64,000 nt of DNA from an uncultured Clostridium sp. (GCA_902492105.1 CABUKD010000004.1:1-64000); one strand, 5' to 3'; counted from the first letter of the stretch, positions 37,210 to 47,323 are shown. The notes: generated by a model from the letters alone, not told the origin. Made by a program: numbers and translations.

Positions 37210-37473
37210 TTAATATAATCTCATTGAATTATTAAAAGCAAACATGCCTGCGCCTACTAATACCGCAAATAGAACAATAAGAATAACTGCAATAAGTAAT
37301 CCGCAAAAGTAAGAACGTGCAAAGTTTCTACGGTTTAAGTTAGAATTGTCAAAAGCAAATACAATAGCTAAAATAAAACCTATAAGTGGTATTGCAAATA
37401 GAATACTGTATCCAAAATAAGCCCATGGTGAAAGTACTCTATATTCACTTGGTATATTGTTGTTTATTTCCAT
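37210..37473 (-). CDS. Small two-helix membrane protein
   Basis: This 87-aa protein has two hydrophobic helices (about residues 17-43 and 56-78) separated by FDNSNLNRRNFARSYFCGLL. The sequence SPWAYFGYSILFAIPLIGFI is a pattern seen in many short Firmicutes membrane proteins of unknown function. A good ribosome-binding site (GGAGG) precedes the ATG. Confidence 0.75.
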   Translation of the reverse strand: MEINNNIPSEYRVLSPWAYFGYSILFAIPLIGFILAIVFAFDNSNLNRRNFARSYFCGLLIAVILIVLFAVLVGAGMFAFNNSMRLY

Positions 37474-37548
37474 AACATACCCCTCCTTTTAATTTCTGCC
37501 ACTATTGTATCATATTCTTATTTTGGCTTCAATATTTTTTGACAAAAG

Positions 37549-37577
37549 TTGTCAAAATTCTCCGTCCCCATTGACAA
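37549..37577. repeat. Dispersed repeat family C, copy 2
   Basis: TTGTCAAAATTCTCCGTCCC is followed by CATTGACAA, nearly identical to the copy at 7670. An extra TTGACAA-like half-site follows at once, just after the end of the ABC gene. Confidence 0.8.
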
Positions 37578-37590
37578 CCCATTGACAATT

Positions 37591-39438
37591 TTATTCTTCT
37601 GCCTCTTGGAATTGTGAGTTATACAAATTAGCATAAAATCCATTTTTAGCAAGTAATTCCTCGTGAGTTCCTTGTTCAATAACATCTCCTTGGTTCATTA
37701 CCAAGATAACGTCTGCATTTTTAATAGTAGATAATCTATGGGCAATAATAAAACTGGTTCTTCCCTTCATTAAATTATCCATAGCAGATTGAATTTGTTG
37801 CTCTGTTCTAGTATCTATTGAACTTGTGGCCTCATCTAGTATTAAGATTTCTGGATTTGCTAAAATAACTCTAGCAATGGTTAATAATTGTTTTTGCCCT
37901 TGCGATATATTGCTAGATTCTTCATCAATTACCATGTCATATCCTTTTGGTAATGTTTGAATAAAGTGATGTACATGTGCTGCTTTAGCTGCTGCTATTA
38001 CTTCTTCATCTGTAGCATCTGGTTTTCCGTATTTAATGTTTTCTTTAATAGTTCCGCCAAATAACCATGTATCTTGTAATACCATTCCAAACATTTGTCT
38101 TAACTCTCCACGGTTAAAATCTTTAACATTATGTCCATCTACTAAAATAGCTCCACTATTTACATCATAAAATCTCATTAATAATTTTACCATGGTTGTT
38201 TTTCCTGCACCAGTTGGTCCTACAATTGCTACTTTTTGGCCATCTTTTACAACTTCGTTGAAGTTATGAATAATTATTTTATCTTCGTTATAGCCAAATT
38301 GTACATGGTCAAATGTTACATTTCCTTTTAGTCCTTTTGTTGATACGGCATTTGGAATTTCTTGTATTTCTTCTTCCTCTTCTAAGAATTCAAATATTCT
38401 TTCAGAAGCTGCTACCATAGATTGTAACATACTAGAAATTTGAGCAATTTGGTTAATTGGCTGTGTAAATTGTTTGTTATATTGGATAAAAGATTGAATA
38501 TTACCAACAGTAATTCTTCCTTGTACTGCTAAATAACCACCTAAAATGGCAACTCCTACATATCCTACATTTCCTGCAAAGTTCATAAGTGGATGCATTA
38601 ATCCTGACATAAATTGAGATTTCCAACCAGAATGATAAAGTTCATGGTTCATTTTGTCAAAATCTGCTATGGCTTTTTCTTCTCCATTAAATACTTTTAC
38701 AATATTATGTCCACTATAAATTTCTTCTACTTGACCATTTACATGTCCTAAATAATCCTGTTGTGCCTTGAAGTATTTTTGAGATTTTTTAACAATAAAT
38801 CTTACTACTAGTGCTGTAATTGGTAAAATAATAATAGAAATAATTGTCATAGTTACACTAATAGATAACATCATGATTAAAATTCCAATAATAGTACATA
38901 TAGCAGTTATAATTTGTGTAATACTTTGGTTCATGTTTTGTGAAAAAGTGTCCACATCATTGGTGATAATAGATAATACTTCACCATTTGTTCTTTTATC
39001 AAAATATTTCATTGGCAATTTATTAATTTTAACAGCAATATCATTTCTCATTCGATAAGTTAGTTTTTGAGATACATTTGTCATTAAAAAGCTTTGAATT
39101 GCCGAAAATAGCATACTAACAATGTACAAAGTAAGTAAAGTAAGTAAAATTCCTGCAATTTTTCCAAAGTCAATTCCTGTACCACCTGATAATTTACTAA
39201 TTAATCCATTAAAGATTTCAGTAGTTGCATTTCCTAAAATTTTTGGTCCTACAATCATAAAAATAGTACTTCCAATGGCAAAAATAAATACAATTAATAA
39301 TTGCCATTTATAGTCTACCAAATAATTTTTAATTAGTTTTTTGGTAGTTTCTTTAAAGTTCTTTGGTTTTTCCACTGCTCCTGTTCCATGTCCAGGGCCC
39401 ATACCTCCCATTGGAGGTTTTTTATTATTATTTGCCAT
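37591..39438 (-). CDS. ABC exporter half-transporter (multidrug type), catalytic partner
   Basis: This 615-aa protein has six N-terminal transmembrane helices and a C-terminal ATPase. Walker A is GPTGAGKTT, the signature is NISQGQKQLLTIARVIL, and Walker B is ILILDEATSSID with the catalytic Glu. The N-terminus is Gly/Pro/Met-rich (MGGMGPGHG). It overlaps the upstream exporter gene by one base (TAATG), so the two are made together and probably form a heterodimer. A TetR gene with its operator precedes the pair. Confidence 0.95.
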   Translation of the reverse strand: MANNNKKPPMGGMGPGHGTGAVEKPKNFKETTKKLIKNYLVDYKWQLLIVFIFAIGSTIFMIVGPKILGNATTEIFNGLISKLSGGTGIDFGKIAGILLTLLTLYIVSMLFSAIQSFLMTNVSQKLTYRMRNDIAVKINKLPMKYFDKRTNGEVLSIITNDVDTFSQNMNQSITQIITAICTIIGILIMMLSISVTMTIISIIILPITALVVRFIVKKSQKYFKAQQDYLGHVNGQVEEIYSGHNIVKVFNGEEKAIADFDKMNHELYHSGWKSQFMSGLMHPLMNFAGNVGYVGVAILGGYLAVQGRITVGNIQSFIQYNKQFTQPINQIAQISSMLQSMVAASERIFEFLEEEEEIQEIPNAVSTKGLKGNVTFDHVQFGYNEDKIIIHNFNEVVKDGQKVAIVGPTGAGKTTMVKLLMRFYDVNSGAILVDGHNVKDFNRGELRQMFGMVLQDTWLFGGTIKENIKYGKPDATDEEVIAAAKAAHVHHFIQTLPKGYDMVIDEESSNISQGQKQLLTIARVILANPEILILDEATSSIDTRTEQQIQSAMDNLMKGRTSFIIAHRLSTIKNADVILVMNQGDVIEQGTHEELLAKNGFYANLYNSQFQEAEE

Positions 39439-41696
39439 TATTCCAATTCCTCCTTTGAAAGTTGTGATAATGCGATTTGTCTATAAACCTCGCAATTTTT
39501 CATTAATTCTTCATGTGTTCCTTTTCCTGCAATTTTTCCATCATCAAGCACAATAATTTGGTCTGCATTTAAAATAGTGTTAATTCTTTGCGCTACAATA
39601 ATTACTGTTTTGTTTTCTGTTTTTTCTTTTAATGCTTCTCTTAGTTTTGCATCTGTTTTATAATCTAATGCTGAAAAACTATCATCAAATACAAAAATTT
39701 CTGGGTCTTTGGCAACTGCTCTTGCAATAGATAAACGTTGCTTTTGCCCACCAGATACATTGCTACCACCTTGGGCAATTTCAGAATCATATTGATCTGG
39801 TTTTTGCTCAATAAACTCTGTTGCTTGTGCAATTTCTGCTGCTAATTTCATTTGTTCGTCTGACATATTTTCATTACTGTATTTGATATTTGTTTCGATA
39901 GTACCAGAGAACAATATTCCTTTTTGTGGCACAAAACCAATTGCATTTCTTAATTCTTTTTGTGTTACATCCTTTACATTTACCCCATCTACCAAAAGTT
40001 CTCCCCCTGTTACATCATAAAAACGAGGAATTAGGTTTACTACTGTAGATTTTCCGCTTCCGGTACTACCAATAATAGCTGTAGTTTTACTTGGTTCTGC
40101 AGTAAAACTAATATTGGTTAACATATCTTCATCTGCATCTGGATAACGGAATGATACATCTTTAAATTCTACATATCCTTTTTTGTTACTATCTAAATGT
40201 TTTGGTTCTTTTGGATCTTTTATCATATTTTCGGTTTCTAATACTTCATTAATACGTTTTGCAGATACACTTGCTCTAGGTAACATAATAGAGATAATAG
40301 ATATCATTAAGAATGCCATTACTATTTGCATGGTGTATTGTAAGAAAGCCATAATATCTCCTACCTGCATAATACCTGCATCTACATTATGTCCTCCTAC
40401 CCAGATGGTTAAAAGAGAAATACTATTCATTACAAGCATTAAGATTGGCATCATTAAGTTCATTGCCTTGTTAACAAACATATAAGTTTTCATTAAGTTT
40501 TTATTAGCATCATCAAAACGTTTTTCTTCTCTTTTTTCAGTATGGAAGGCTCTTATAACAGAAAGGCCTGTTAACATTTCACGAGATACTAAGTTTAGCT
40601 TATCTATTAAATCTTGCAATTTTTTGAATCTTGGCATTGCAATACCAAATAGAATTGCTACAATTAAAATAATGGAACCTACTGCCACCCCAATAATCCA
40701 TGCCATAGAATTATCACTTGTTGCTAAAACTTTAAAGAATCCACCTATTCCTATAATTGGTGCATAAACTACTACTCTAAATAACATAGTAATTAACATT
40801 TGAATTTGTTGAATGTCATTAGTACTACGTGTAATTAAAGAAGCAGTTGAGAATTGTTTAAATTCACTGGTTGAAAAGCCTAATACTTTTTTGAAGATTT
40901 TATCTCTTAAAGTTTCACCTAGTTTTGCAGCTACACGTGAAGATAAGAACATAATACAAACTGCTGCTGCCATACTAACAAAAGCTACTCCTAGCATTTG
41001 CAAACCAGTCCACCATATATAATTATTTTGGTAATTATCTGTATTAATACCTACTGCTTGATATTCCGCTTTTACGGCTGTGATGGCTGCCTGTTCTACC
41101 ATGCTTTCTGACATAGTATCTACTTGTGCCATAAGTTCTTCTAGCATTTGATTTGTTTGACTAGAAGTTTGCATATTAAACATTACTTTTACTAGTTCTA
41201 ATGCTGTTGCATCTTTATTAGCATTTTTAACAGGAACTGGCATTTGAGAAAGAATATTTTCTTTTACTGTTTCTGCAGTTTCTCCTGATGTTAAATTTTG
41301 TACTATCATTAATGGTTTTGCCATTTTTGCACTTAAATTTTCTTCTTCCTCTTCTTTTAAGGAATTACAAACATAAAGTTCTTCATTCTCTAAAGCAGGA
41401 TAATCTTTTACATAATCTTCATAATCTTCTTCATCTAAGCTTTCTTTAGAAATAAGAGTATAATTTTCTAGAATTTGATCATCCTCTTCTGTAAATAGTA
41501 ATAAGTCATCCATAGTAGATTTACGAATTACTTCTGGCACAGCATTTTCGATACCACCTTGCTGAATACCAATATTTACAATTTTAGAAGTATAGTCTGG
41601 CAAGGCTAAATCTGCTGTTGCTTGTAAAATTAATAGTAAAATAATTACAATCACAGCGGCCCAAGACTTACTTAAGTTTCTTAATACTTTAAACAT
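39438..41696 (-). CDS. ABC exporter half-transporter, partner with non-canonical ATP site
   Basis: This protein is about 752 aa. An extended extracellular region of about 170 residues lies between the first and second helices (acidic, EEDDQILENYT onward). The membrane domain follows, then the ATPase: Walker A GSTGSGKST, signature NVSGGQKQRLSIARAVA, Walker B IFVFDDSFSALD. The residue after the Walker B Asp is Asp instead of Glu, as in the degenerate half of heterodimeric exporters such as LmrCD or TM287/288. ATG 41696 follows AAGGAGG. The substrate is unknown, but the TetR context points to drug or toxic-compound efflux. Confidence 0.93.
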   Translation of the reverse strand: MFKVLRNLSKSWAAVIVIILLLILQATADLALPDYTSKIVNIGIQQGGIENAVPEVIRKSTMDDLLLFTEEDDQILENYTLISKESLDEEDYEDYVKDYPALENEELYVCNSLKEEEEENLSAKMAKPLMIVQNLTSGETAETVKENILSQMPVPVKNANKDATALELVKVMFNMQTSSQTNQMLEELMAQVDTMSESMVEQAAITAVKAEYQAVGINTDNYQNNYIWWTGLQMLGVAFVSMAAAVCIMFLSSRVAAKLGETLRDKIFKKVLGFSTSEFKQFSTASLITRSTNDIQQIQMLITMLFRVVVYAPIIGIGGFFKVLATSDNSMAWIIGVAVGSIILIVAILFGIAMPRFKKLQDLIDKLNLVSREMLTGLSVIRAFHTEKREEKRFDDANKNLMKTYMFVNKAMNLMMPILMLVMNSISLLTIWVGGHNVDAGIMQVGDIMAFLQYTMQIVMAFLMISIISIMLPRASVSAKRINEVLETENMIKDPKEPKHLDSNKKGYVEFKDVSFRYPDADEDMLTNISFTAEPSKTTAIIGSTGSGKSTVVNLIPRFYDVTGGELLVDGVNVKDVTQKELRNAIGFVPQKGILFSGTIETNIKYSNENMSDEQMKLAAEIAQATEFIEQKPDQYDSEIAQGGSNVSGGQKQRLSIARAVAKDPEIFVFDDSFSALDYKTDAKLREALKEKTENKTVIIVAQRINTILNADQIIVLDDGKIAGKGTHEELMKNCEVYRQIALSQLSKEELE

Positions 41697-41771
41697 ATTT
41701 TCCTCCTTGTAGAATTTCATTTTTTTCTGATAAAGCTTATTTTATCAGTATTTTTATAATAAATGTGTTAT

Positions 41772-42383
41772 TTATTTTAACACACCATTTTTTAAATAAT
41801 CAATCATTTTTAAATATTCTTTTCTTGCTTTTTCAGTCGATTGATATTTAAAATTGTTCACTAGTGCCTTTCTGGTAACTAAATAGAGCATTTGTATTAC
41901 AATATGTAATTCTTCTTCATTTTGTATTTGCAATTTTGATACATCTATTAATTTTAAAAATTCTTCTTGTTGAAACGGACCTTTTAAATCTTTAGGAATA
42001 CGTAGCATAGAAGGCTCATCTTCTATAACTTTTGCATTTTCTATTAGTCTTTTATAAAATGCTAAATCTTTATCTTCTCCCATTTTTTGTGTTATAAAGT
42101 CATAAATTGCTAGATATGCTTCAAAAATATCTCCATGTGTTTCTTTTAGTTTATCTTTAATAAAATTATCTAATTTTTCCTTATCGTCCTTCATCATATA
42201 TTGAAGTAAGTCTTCTTTGGATGTAAAATATTGGTAAAAGCTTCCTCTTGCAATTTCTGCCCCCTCTACAATATTTTTGATAGATGTTTGCTCAAAAGGA
42301 ACTCTAGTAAATTCTTTTTTAGCAGCTACTAATATTTTATTTTTCTTTTCCTCCGATAGTTTCATAAAAGTTTCTGTTGGCAT
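41772..42383 (-). CDS. TetR family repressor of the ABC exporter
   Basis: This 203-aa protein has an N-terminal helix-turn-helix: KILVAAKKEFTRVPFEQTSI, then KNIVEGAEIARGSFYQYFTS (residues about 16-60), typical of TetR. The C-terminal domain is all-helical and should bind the inducer. The promoter upstream carries two TGACAC-type palindromes, so it very probably represses itself and the downstream exporter genes, which follow in the same direction after 51 nt. Confidence 0.93.
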   Translation of the reverse strand: MPTETFMKLSEEKKNKILVAAKKEFTRVPFEQTSIKNIVEGAEIARGSFYQYFTSKEDLLQYMMKDDKEKLDNFIKDKLKETHGDIFEAYLAIYDFITQKMGEDKDLAFYKRLIENAKVIEDEPSMLRIPKDLKGPFQQEEFLKLIDVSKLQIQNEEELHIVIQMLYLVTRKALVNNFKYQSTEKARKEYLKMIDYLKNGVLK

Positions 42384-42410
42384 TTTTTATTCCCCTTTAC
42401 TTTTAAAAAT

Positions 42411-42455
42411 GACACCATGTCATATATTATATGTGACACGGTGTCATTTGTCAAC
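42411..42455 (-). promoter_or_regulatory. tetR/ABC promoter with twin palindromic operators
   Basis: Two 13-bp palindromes, TGACACCATGTCA (42411-42423) and TGACACGGTGTCA (42435-42447), are centred 24 bp apart. Read on the minus strand, a perfect -35 TTGACA (42450-42455) and -10 TATAAT (42427-42432) with 17-nt spacing have one palindrome between them and the other just downstream. Binding would block the polymerase. Confidence 0.9.
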
Positions 42456-42526
42456 AGTTTTTTTGAAATTTTCTATAAATTTTTGCATGTTTTAAATGAT
42501 AATAATTTAATTTTATAAAAATTAAT

Positions 42527-43132
42527 CTATTCTATTTTTAAATCTTGATATTTCTTATAAATTTGTGGCCAAGAATACACTCTTTCTAAATTTGGTACTT
42601 CACAACCTTGGTTGCAAACTGTAGTATATAAAAATGTTTTTATATTCTTCTTTTCTACACTAAGGCAATGAGCAATACTATCATCTATTAATAAGTCTAT
42701 TTTTTCTTCTACGGCTACTTTAGATTTATCTTGTGAATTCATAATAAGTTTATCATATAAAATATGATGTGTTTCTAACCATTGTTTAGTAGCATCTTCT
42801 ACCAACTCTTTTCCTTCTACTATTTCATATCTTGAAGTAATTAAGATAATTTGGTTACCTTCTTTTTTTAATTTTTCGATTACTTTGGCACATTCCTTTT
42901 TGGCATTTGCCTTTGTTAATACATCCATAAAATATTTTTCCCAAAATGTTTTAACTTGTTCTGGTGACCAATGTGGATACATGGTTTCTATGTAATTGTG
43001 ATTATCTATTTTTCCATAATTGATTGGATTACCTTCTCTTCCTACTACATCTATATCAAAGTTTTGAGAATGGATAAATAGTTCTTCAAAAGAGGCTGAA
43101 ATGGTATCATCTATATCTATTCCTATTTTCAT
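42527..43132 (-). CDS. HAD-family 5'(3')-deoxyribonucleotidase-like protein
   Basis: This 201-aa protein starts with the HAD motif I, IGIDIDDTIS (nucleophile Asp6, acid/base Asp8). It continues with ILITSRYE (motif II Ser/Thr) and LLIDDSIAHC (motif IV). This arrangement fits the NT5C family, which dephosphorylates nucleotides. Related bacterial proteins are annotated as nucleotidases of unknown preference. Confidence 0.85.
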   Translation of the reverse strand: MKIGIDIDDTISASFEELFIHSQNFDIDVVGREGNPINYGKIDNHNYIETMYPHWSPEQVKTFWEKYFMDVLTKANAKKECAKVIEKLKKEGNQIILITSRYEIVEGKELVEDATKQWLETHHILYDKLIMNSQDKSKVAVEEKIDLLIDDSIAHCLSVEKKNIKTFLYTTVCNQGCEVPNLERVYSWPQIYKKYQDLKIE

Positions 43133-43417
43133 GTTTTTGTTTTCCTTTCTTTCATTTTTTTTACTAAAACGATAATTAAATATCTTTTCTTATTGTACCA
43201 AAGAACATAAAAAAGCACAATCGTTTTATTGTGTTTTTCTACTTTAATATTTTTTATTTTGCTAATAAACAAATTTTCTATTTTTATTTGACTTTTGATT
43301 TTCTATATGATATATTTTAGATACATTTGTTTGCAAAACATTGTTTTGTATTTTGCATGTAGATATTGTCAGCTATACAATAAACTATTAATTAACATTG
43401 AGAGGAAGAAAAATATA

Positions 43418-44771
43418 ATGGAAATAGAAGAAAAATTAAAAATCTTAGCAGATTCTGCAAAATATGATGCTTCTTGTAGTTCTTCAGGAAGCAAAAGGAA
43501 AAATACTTTAGACGGTGTTGGTAATGGAGATGTTTCTGGCATTTGCCATAGTTGGGGTGCAGATGGTAGATGTATTTCTCTTTTGAAAATCTTAATGACC
43601 AATTGTTGTATGTATAATTGTAAATATTGTATTAACCGTGCTAGCAATTCTGTAAAAAGAGCTACTTTTACTCCAAAAGAAGTGGCAGATTTAACCATTG
43701 GTTTTTATAAACGAAATTATATAGAAGGCTTGTTTTTAAGTTCTGCTGTTATTAAGTCCCCTAATTACACTATGGAACAAATGATACAAGCAATTTCCCT
43801 ATTACGAAACGAATATCATTTTAATCGGATATATTCATGCTAAAACCATTCCTGGTTGTAGCCAAGAATTAATAGATCAATTAGGCGTTTTAGTAGATCG
43901 TATGAGTATTAATATTGAACTTCCTTCTCAAAATAGTTTGCAATTACTTGCGCCAGAGAAAACCAAGGATAATATTGTAAAACCTATGAGCTATGTTGCA
44001 GGTAAGCTAAGTGCTACTGCCCAAAGATTGTTACCTAGTAAGAAAAGTTGGTCATTTGTACCTACCGTTTCTCCTGCTATTGCTAAAAAAGAAAATAGGA
44101 ACTTTGTACCTGCAGGACAAACCACCCAATTAATTGTAGGAGCTACTCCTGAAAGTGATTTAAAAATTATAAAACTTTCTGAAAGTTTATATCAAAAATT
44201 TCATTTAAAAAGAGTATATTATTCTGCCTATATTTCTGTAAACGAGGATTCTAATTTGCCTACTCTAGAGAAGCCACCACTTTTACGAGAAAATAGAATT
44301 TATCAAGCAGATTGGCTACTTCGTTTTTATGGTTTTAGAGCAGATGAACTGTTAAATGAGCAAAATCCAAATTTTAATACTTTATTAGACCCAAAATGTG
44401 ATTGGGCAATTAGACATTTAGAAAAATTTCCAGTAGAAATTAATACTGCAGATTATGCTACTTTGCTTCGTGTACCTGGTATTGGTGTAGTTTCTGCCAA
44501 AAGAATTTTACGTGCTAGAGGTAATTGCCATTTGCAATTTGACCATTTAAAAAAATTAGGAGTTGTATTAAAAAGAGCAAGGTATTTTATTACTTGTAAT
44601 TGGAAGTATGCAGACTCTATTTCCCATTTTGACCAAGGTTTTATTTCTGAAAACTTGCTCTATTTAGAAAGGAAATTACTCCCTACCCCTTCTTATATAC
44701 AAACTTCTTTGTTTGATACATTAGAGCCTGTGAAAGAAGATAAAATAAAAAGCCTTACTGGGAATTTTTAA
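43418..44771 (+). CDS. Radical SAM protein of the UDG-linked DNA-modification/repair type, read through a CGGA +1 frameshift
   Basis: The first part encodes residues 1-136, with a radical SAM cluster motif C-x3-C-x2-C at Cys64, Cys68 and Cys71 (NCCMYNCKYCINR). The second part continues with MSINIELPSQNSLQLLAPEK, VPAGQTTQLIVGATPESD and, at the C-terminus, a helix-hairpin-helix LLRVPGIGVVSAKRILRAR. This matches the putative DNA modification/repair radical SAM family found beside DUF4130 proteins, as here. The frame breaks at codon 137: AAT CGG ATA leads to TAA, whereas AAT + CGGA (43826-43829) + TAT gives F-N-G-Y-I-H-A-K-T-I-P-G, the family's conserved block. The gene is otherwise intact. AGAGGAAG precedes ATG 43418. 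Confidence 0.87.
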
Positions 44772-44903
44772 AGCAACAAAGTTTATTGTGGAAATAAAAA
44801 ATTAATAAATCTAAATATAAAAATTAAAGATGAAATGAATGAAAATTTTACACTACAAATTAAATATCATGTAAAAGTTATTATATTGGAGATGAATGTG
44901 ATA

Positions 44904-45674
44904 ATGAATTGGAAACTATTAGAAAATGAAGTTTATTTATATGATGGTACATTTAATGGTTTACTAACCATTGCTTTTGATTGCTATATTCAACAAGTTA
45001 TTCCTTCTAAAATAGTGCCAGAATTAGATTATGAAACAAATTTGTTAGAGCAATGCAGCTATATTCCTACAAATGAAGAAAAAGCCAAACGCATTTGGAA
45101 TGGGCTTTATCAAAATGTATCTTACCAAGTTCTTTATGATTGCTATAATGCATTTTTATCTTGTGCTCCACAAAAAGAAATTGCTATTTTAAAATATATT
45201 TTAAATGGCTTTTGCATTGGAGGAAAAATTAGTAATTTATTATCTTTAGATTATGTGGTAGAAGTAATGAAGTTAAGAAAAAATGTATTACACGAAGCAC
45301 ACCGTTTAAAAGGTTTGGTTCGTTTGCAAGAATTGGAAAATAACTTGTGGTATGCTTCTATCCATCCAGATAATAATGTAATTGAAAATGTAGGACAATT
45401 TTTAATAAAACGATTTCCTACGCAAAATTTAATTTTACATGACAAAAATAGAAATTTAGCTTTTTTGTATAAGGCTTGTTCTAACAAAAATTATGAAATT
45501 GTTCCTGTGCCTGCTAGTGTTAGCTTGCCTAACCTATCTACACAGGAGAAACAATTTCAATCTTTATGGAAAACTTTCTTTCATGCAATTGCTATTAAAG
45601 AAAGAACTAACCCAAGATTACAAATGCAGTACATGCCTAAAAAGTATTGGCAGGATTTAGTGGAGAAGAAATAA
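44904..45674 (+). CDS. DUF4130 protein, partner of the radical SAM protein
   Basis: The protein is about 256 aa from this start (alternatives at 44892 and 44835). It belongs to the family (DUF4130, TIGR03915-type) that accompanies the preceding radical SAM protein and is often fused to uracil-DNA glycosylase. Typical features are YLYDGTFNGLLTIAFDCY at the start, RLKGLVRLQELENNLWYASI in the middle, and KERTNPRLQMQYMPKKYW at the end. Here no glycosylase domain is attached. The pair is assumed to act in DNA repair or modification, without known chemistry. Confidence 0.88.
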   Translation: MNWKLLENEVYLYDGTFNGLLTIAFDCYIQQVIPSKIVPELDYETNLLEQCSYIPTNEEKAKRIWNGLYQNVSYQVLYDCYNAFLSCAPQKEIAILKYILNGFCIGGKISNLLSLDYVVEVMKLRKNVLHEAHRLKGLVRLQELENNLWYASIHPDNNVIENVGQFLIKRFPTQNLILHDKNRNLAFLYKACSNKNYEIVPVPASVSLPNLSTQEKQFQSLWKTFFHAIAIKERTNPRLQMQYMPKKYWQDLVEKK

Positions 45675-45679
45675 AGCAA

Positions 45680-46612
45680 TTATAAACTCTCTAATAGTCC
45701 TACAACTTCCTTAACACTTTCTTGTGGAGTAGAAGCTCCTGCCATAATTCCTATTTTTGTGCAAATTCTTAGTTGTTCTAAGTCTTGTTTAGATAAGTCT
45801 TGTTTGGTTTCAATTCCATAGGCTTTTTTGCAATAAGTACAAGCAATATCAAATAATTTCTTGGTATTGGCACTATTTTTTCCACCAATAATAATCATAG
45901 CATCTACTTGTTTTGCTATTTTTTCTGTTTCTTCTTGCCTTAATTTTGTGGCATTGCAAATGGTATTTTTAACAACTACCTCTATTTGTGAGTTTTCATT
46001 TTCATTTTCTTCTAACGCTTTTTGTTTTAACCTATTTTGTACGTTTTCTACTATTTTTTCAAATTTTTCTAAACTAAAAGTAGTTTGGGCAAATAGAAGT
46101 AAATGCTTTTTACCAGATTGAGCTAATTTTTGTATTGCTTCTTCTACTTGTTCTAAGTTTTCTATAATACTAACATTTTCTCCACAAAAGCTAACAGTAC
46201 CAATACTTTCTGGATGTGTTTTTTCACCTACATACAATAAATAAAAGTCTTGTTTTTTATAATTTTGTGCTATTTTATGGATTGCTAGTACATTAGGGCA
46301 GCTTAGATCTATTAAAGAAATTCCAAGTTCTTTTGCTTTTTCATAGATTTGTTTTGGCACTCCATGTGCTCTAATAATTACTTTTTTTCCTTGTGGTTCT
46401 GGAATGTCTTCTAACTTTTCTATTACTTGCATGCCTTGTTTTTCTAAGTTTTCTATTACTTGTCTATTATGTACTAGCTCTCCTAAGCAATAAATGATTT
46501 CTTGGCTTGCTTTATCTTCTGTTAGATACTCTTTTAGTTGCTTTCTTGTTTGTTCTACTGCATTTTTTACTCCATAACAAAATCCTGAGGTTTTTCCTAT
46601 TATAATTTCCAT
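45680..46612 (-). CDS. ispH: 4-hydroxy-3-methylbut-2-enyl diphosphate reductase
   Basis: IspH is the last enzyme of the MEP isoprenoid pathway and carries an Fe-S cluster. The protein is about 310 aa. The three cluster cysteines lie in GFCYGVKNAV (near residue 12), LIDLSCPNV (about 103) and VKNTICNATKLRQEE (about 215). IIRAHGVPK and GGKNSANTKKL are also typical. ATG 46612, with AAGGA 8 nt upstream, gives the family's usual N-terminus. It is convergent with the DUF4130 gene, 5 bp apart. Confidence 0.97.
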   Translation of the reverse strand: MEIIIGKTSGFCYGVKNAVEQTRKQLKEYLTEDKASQEIIYCLGELVHNRQVIENLEKQGMQVIEKLEDIPEPQGKKVIIRAHGVPKQIYEKAKELGISLIDLSCPNVLAIHKIAQNYKKQDFYLLYVGEKTHPESIGTVSFCGENVSIIENLEQVEEAIQKLAQSGKKHLLLFAQTTFSLEKFEKIVENVQNRLKQKALEENENENSQIEVVVKNTICNATKLRQEETEKIAKQVDAMIIIGGKNSANTKKLFDIACTYCKKAYGIETKQDLSKQDLEQLRICTKIGIMAGASTPQESVKEVVGLLESL

Positions 46613-46710
46613 GTTCTTCCTTGTATCAATACTTAGCACAGAAAAGTATATGTATGATACAAACTCTCCTTTCATAACTTTTATTTTTGGTTTCTTAAAA
46701 ATTTTATTTA

Positions 46711-47049
46711 TTATAGTAAAGTTATAATTTCTACCTTATTTTCTCTCATTTTTCCTTCTATACAAATATAATTTCCTTGTTGTAAGTTTTGGTAGATATT
46801 ATCTGCTATTTCATCATATGCTATTGCTTTTATAATATTTTTATCGTTTTTACTATTTTCTTTTATGATATTACTTTTCTCATTTTGCTTACTTTTTGGA
46901 ATATCTAATTCTATATCTAACTCTATCACTGACGTATGTTTTTTACCAATGCTTTTCGTTTGTTCATTATAAATAAACTTTAAGTCTATTTTATTTACTA
47001 TTTTTCCACTAATATAACATCTATTTATCATTTTATATAATATTTCCAT
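46711..47049 (-). CDS. Small OB-fold, SSB-like protein
   Basis: This protein is 112 aa (about 106 aa if started at Met7). It follows the pattern of a single-strand-binding OB-fold: RCYISGKIVNKIDLKFIYN, then a charged Lys/Asn-rich insertion, IKAIAYDEIADNIYQNLQQG, then NYICIEGKMRENKVEI. It lacks the acidic C-terminal tip of true SSB. It is the next minus-strand gene after the retroelement template. Whether it takes part in retrohoming or is a chance neighbour cannot be told from the sequence. Confidence 0.65.
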   Translation of the reverse strand: MEILYKMINRCYISGKIVNKIDLKFIYNEQTKSIGKKHTSVIELDIELDIPKSKQNEKSNIIKENSKNDKNIIKAIAYDEIADNIYQNLQQGNYICIEGKMRENKVEIITLL

Positions 47050-47323
47050 TATTTAATTCGTAAAAACAATATATTCTATTTTAGTTCTTTATTTCTAGTT
47101 TTTTAATATATAGCAATCAATAAATTACCAAAACCTACTAATATTGTTTTTACTGATTCATTTTTACCTTTTTAGCATAGTTGTAGTACTTACTTTAATA
47201 TAGTTATTTCTATATACTTTAAAGTACCAATCCATATGCCATTCAGGAAGGAATAAATTTCTTTAATACTAATACTATCACTGAATGTATTCCTTAAAAT
47301 ATATTATCTGGATTTTGTATTAG

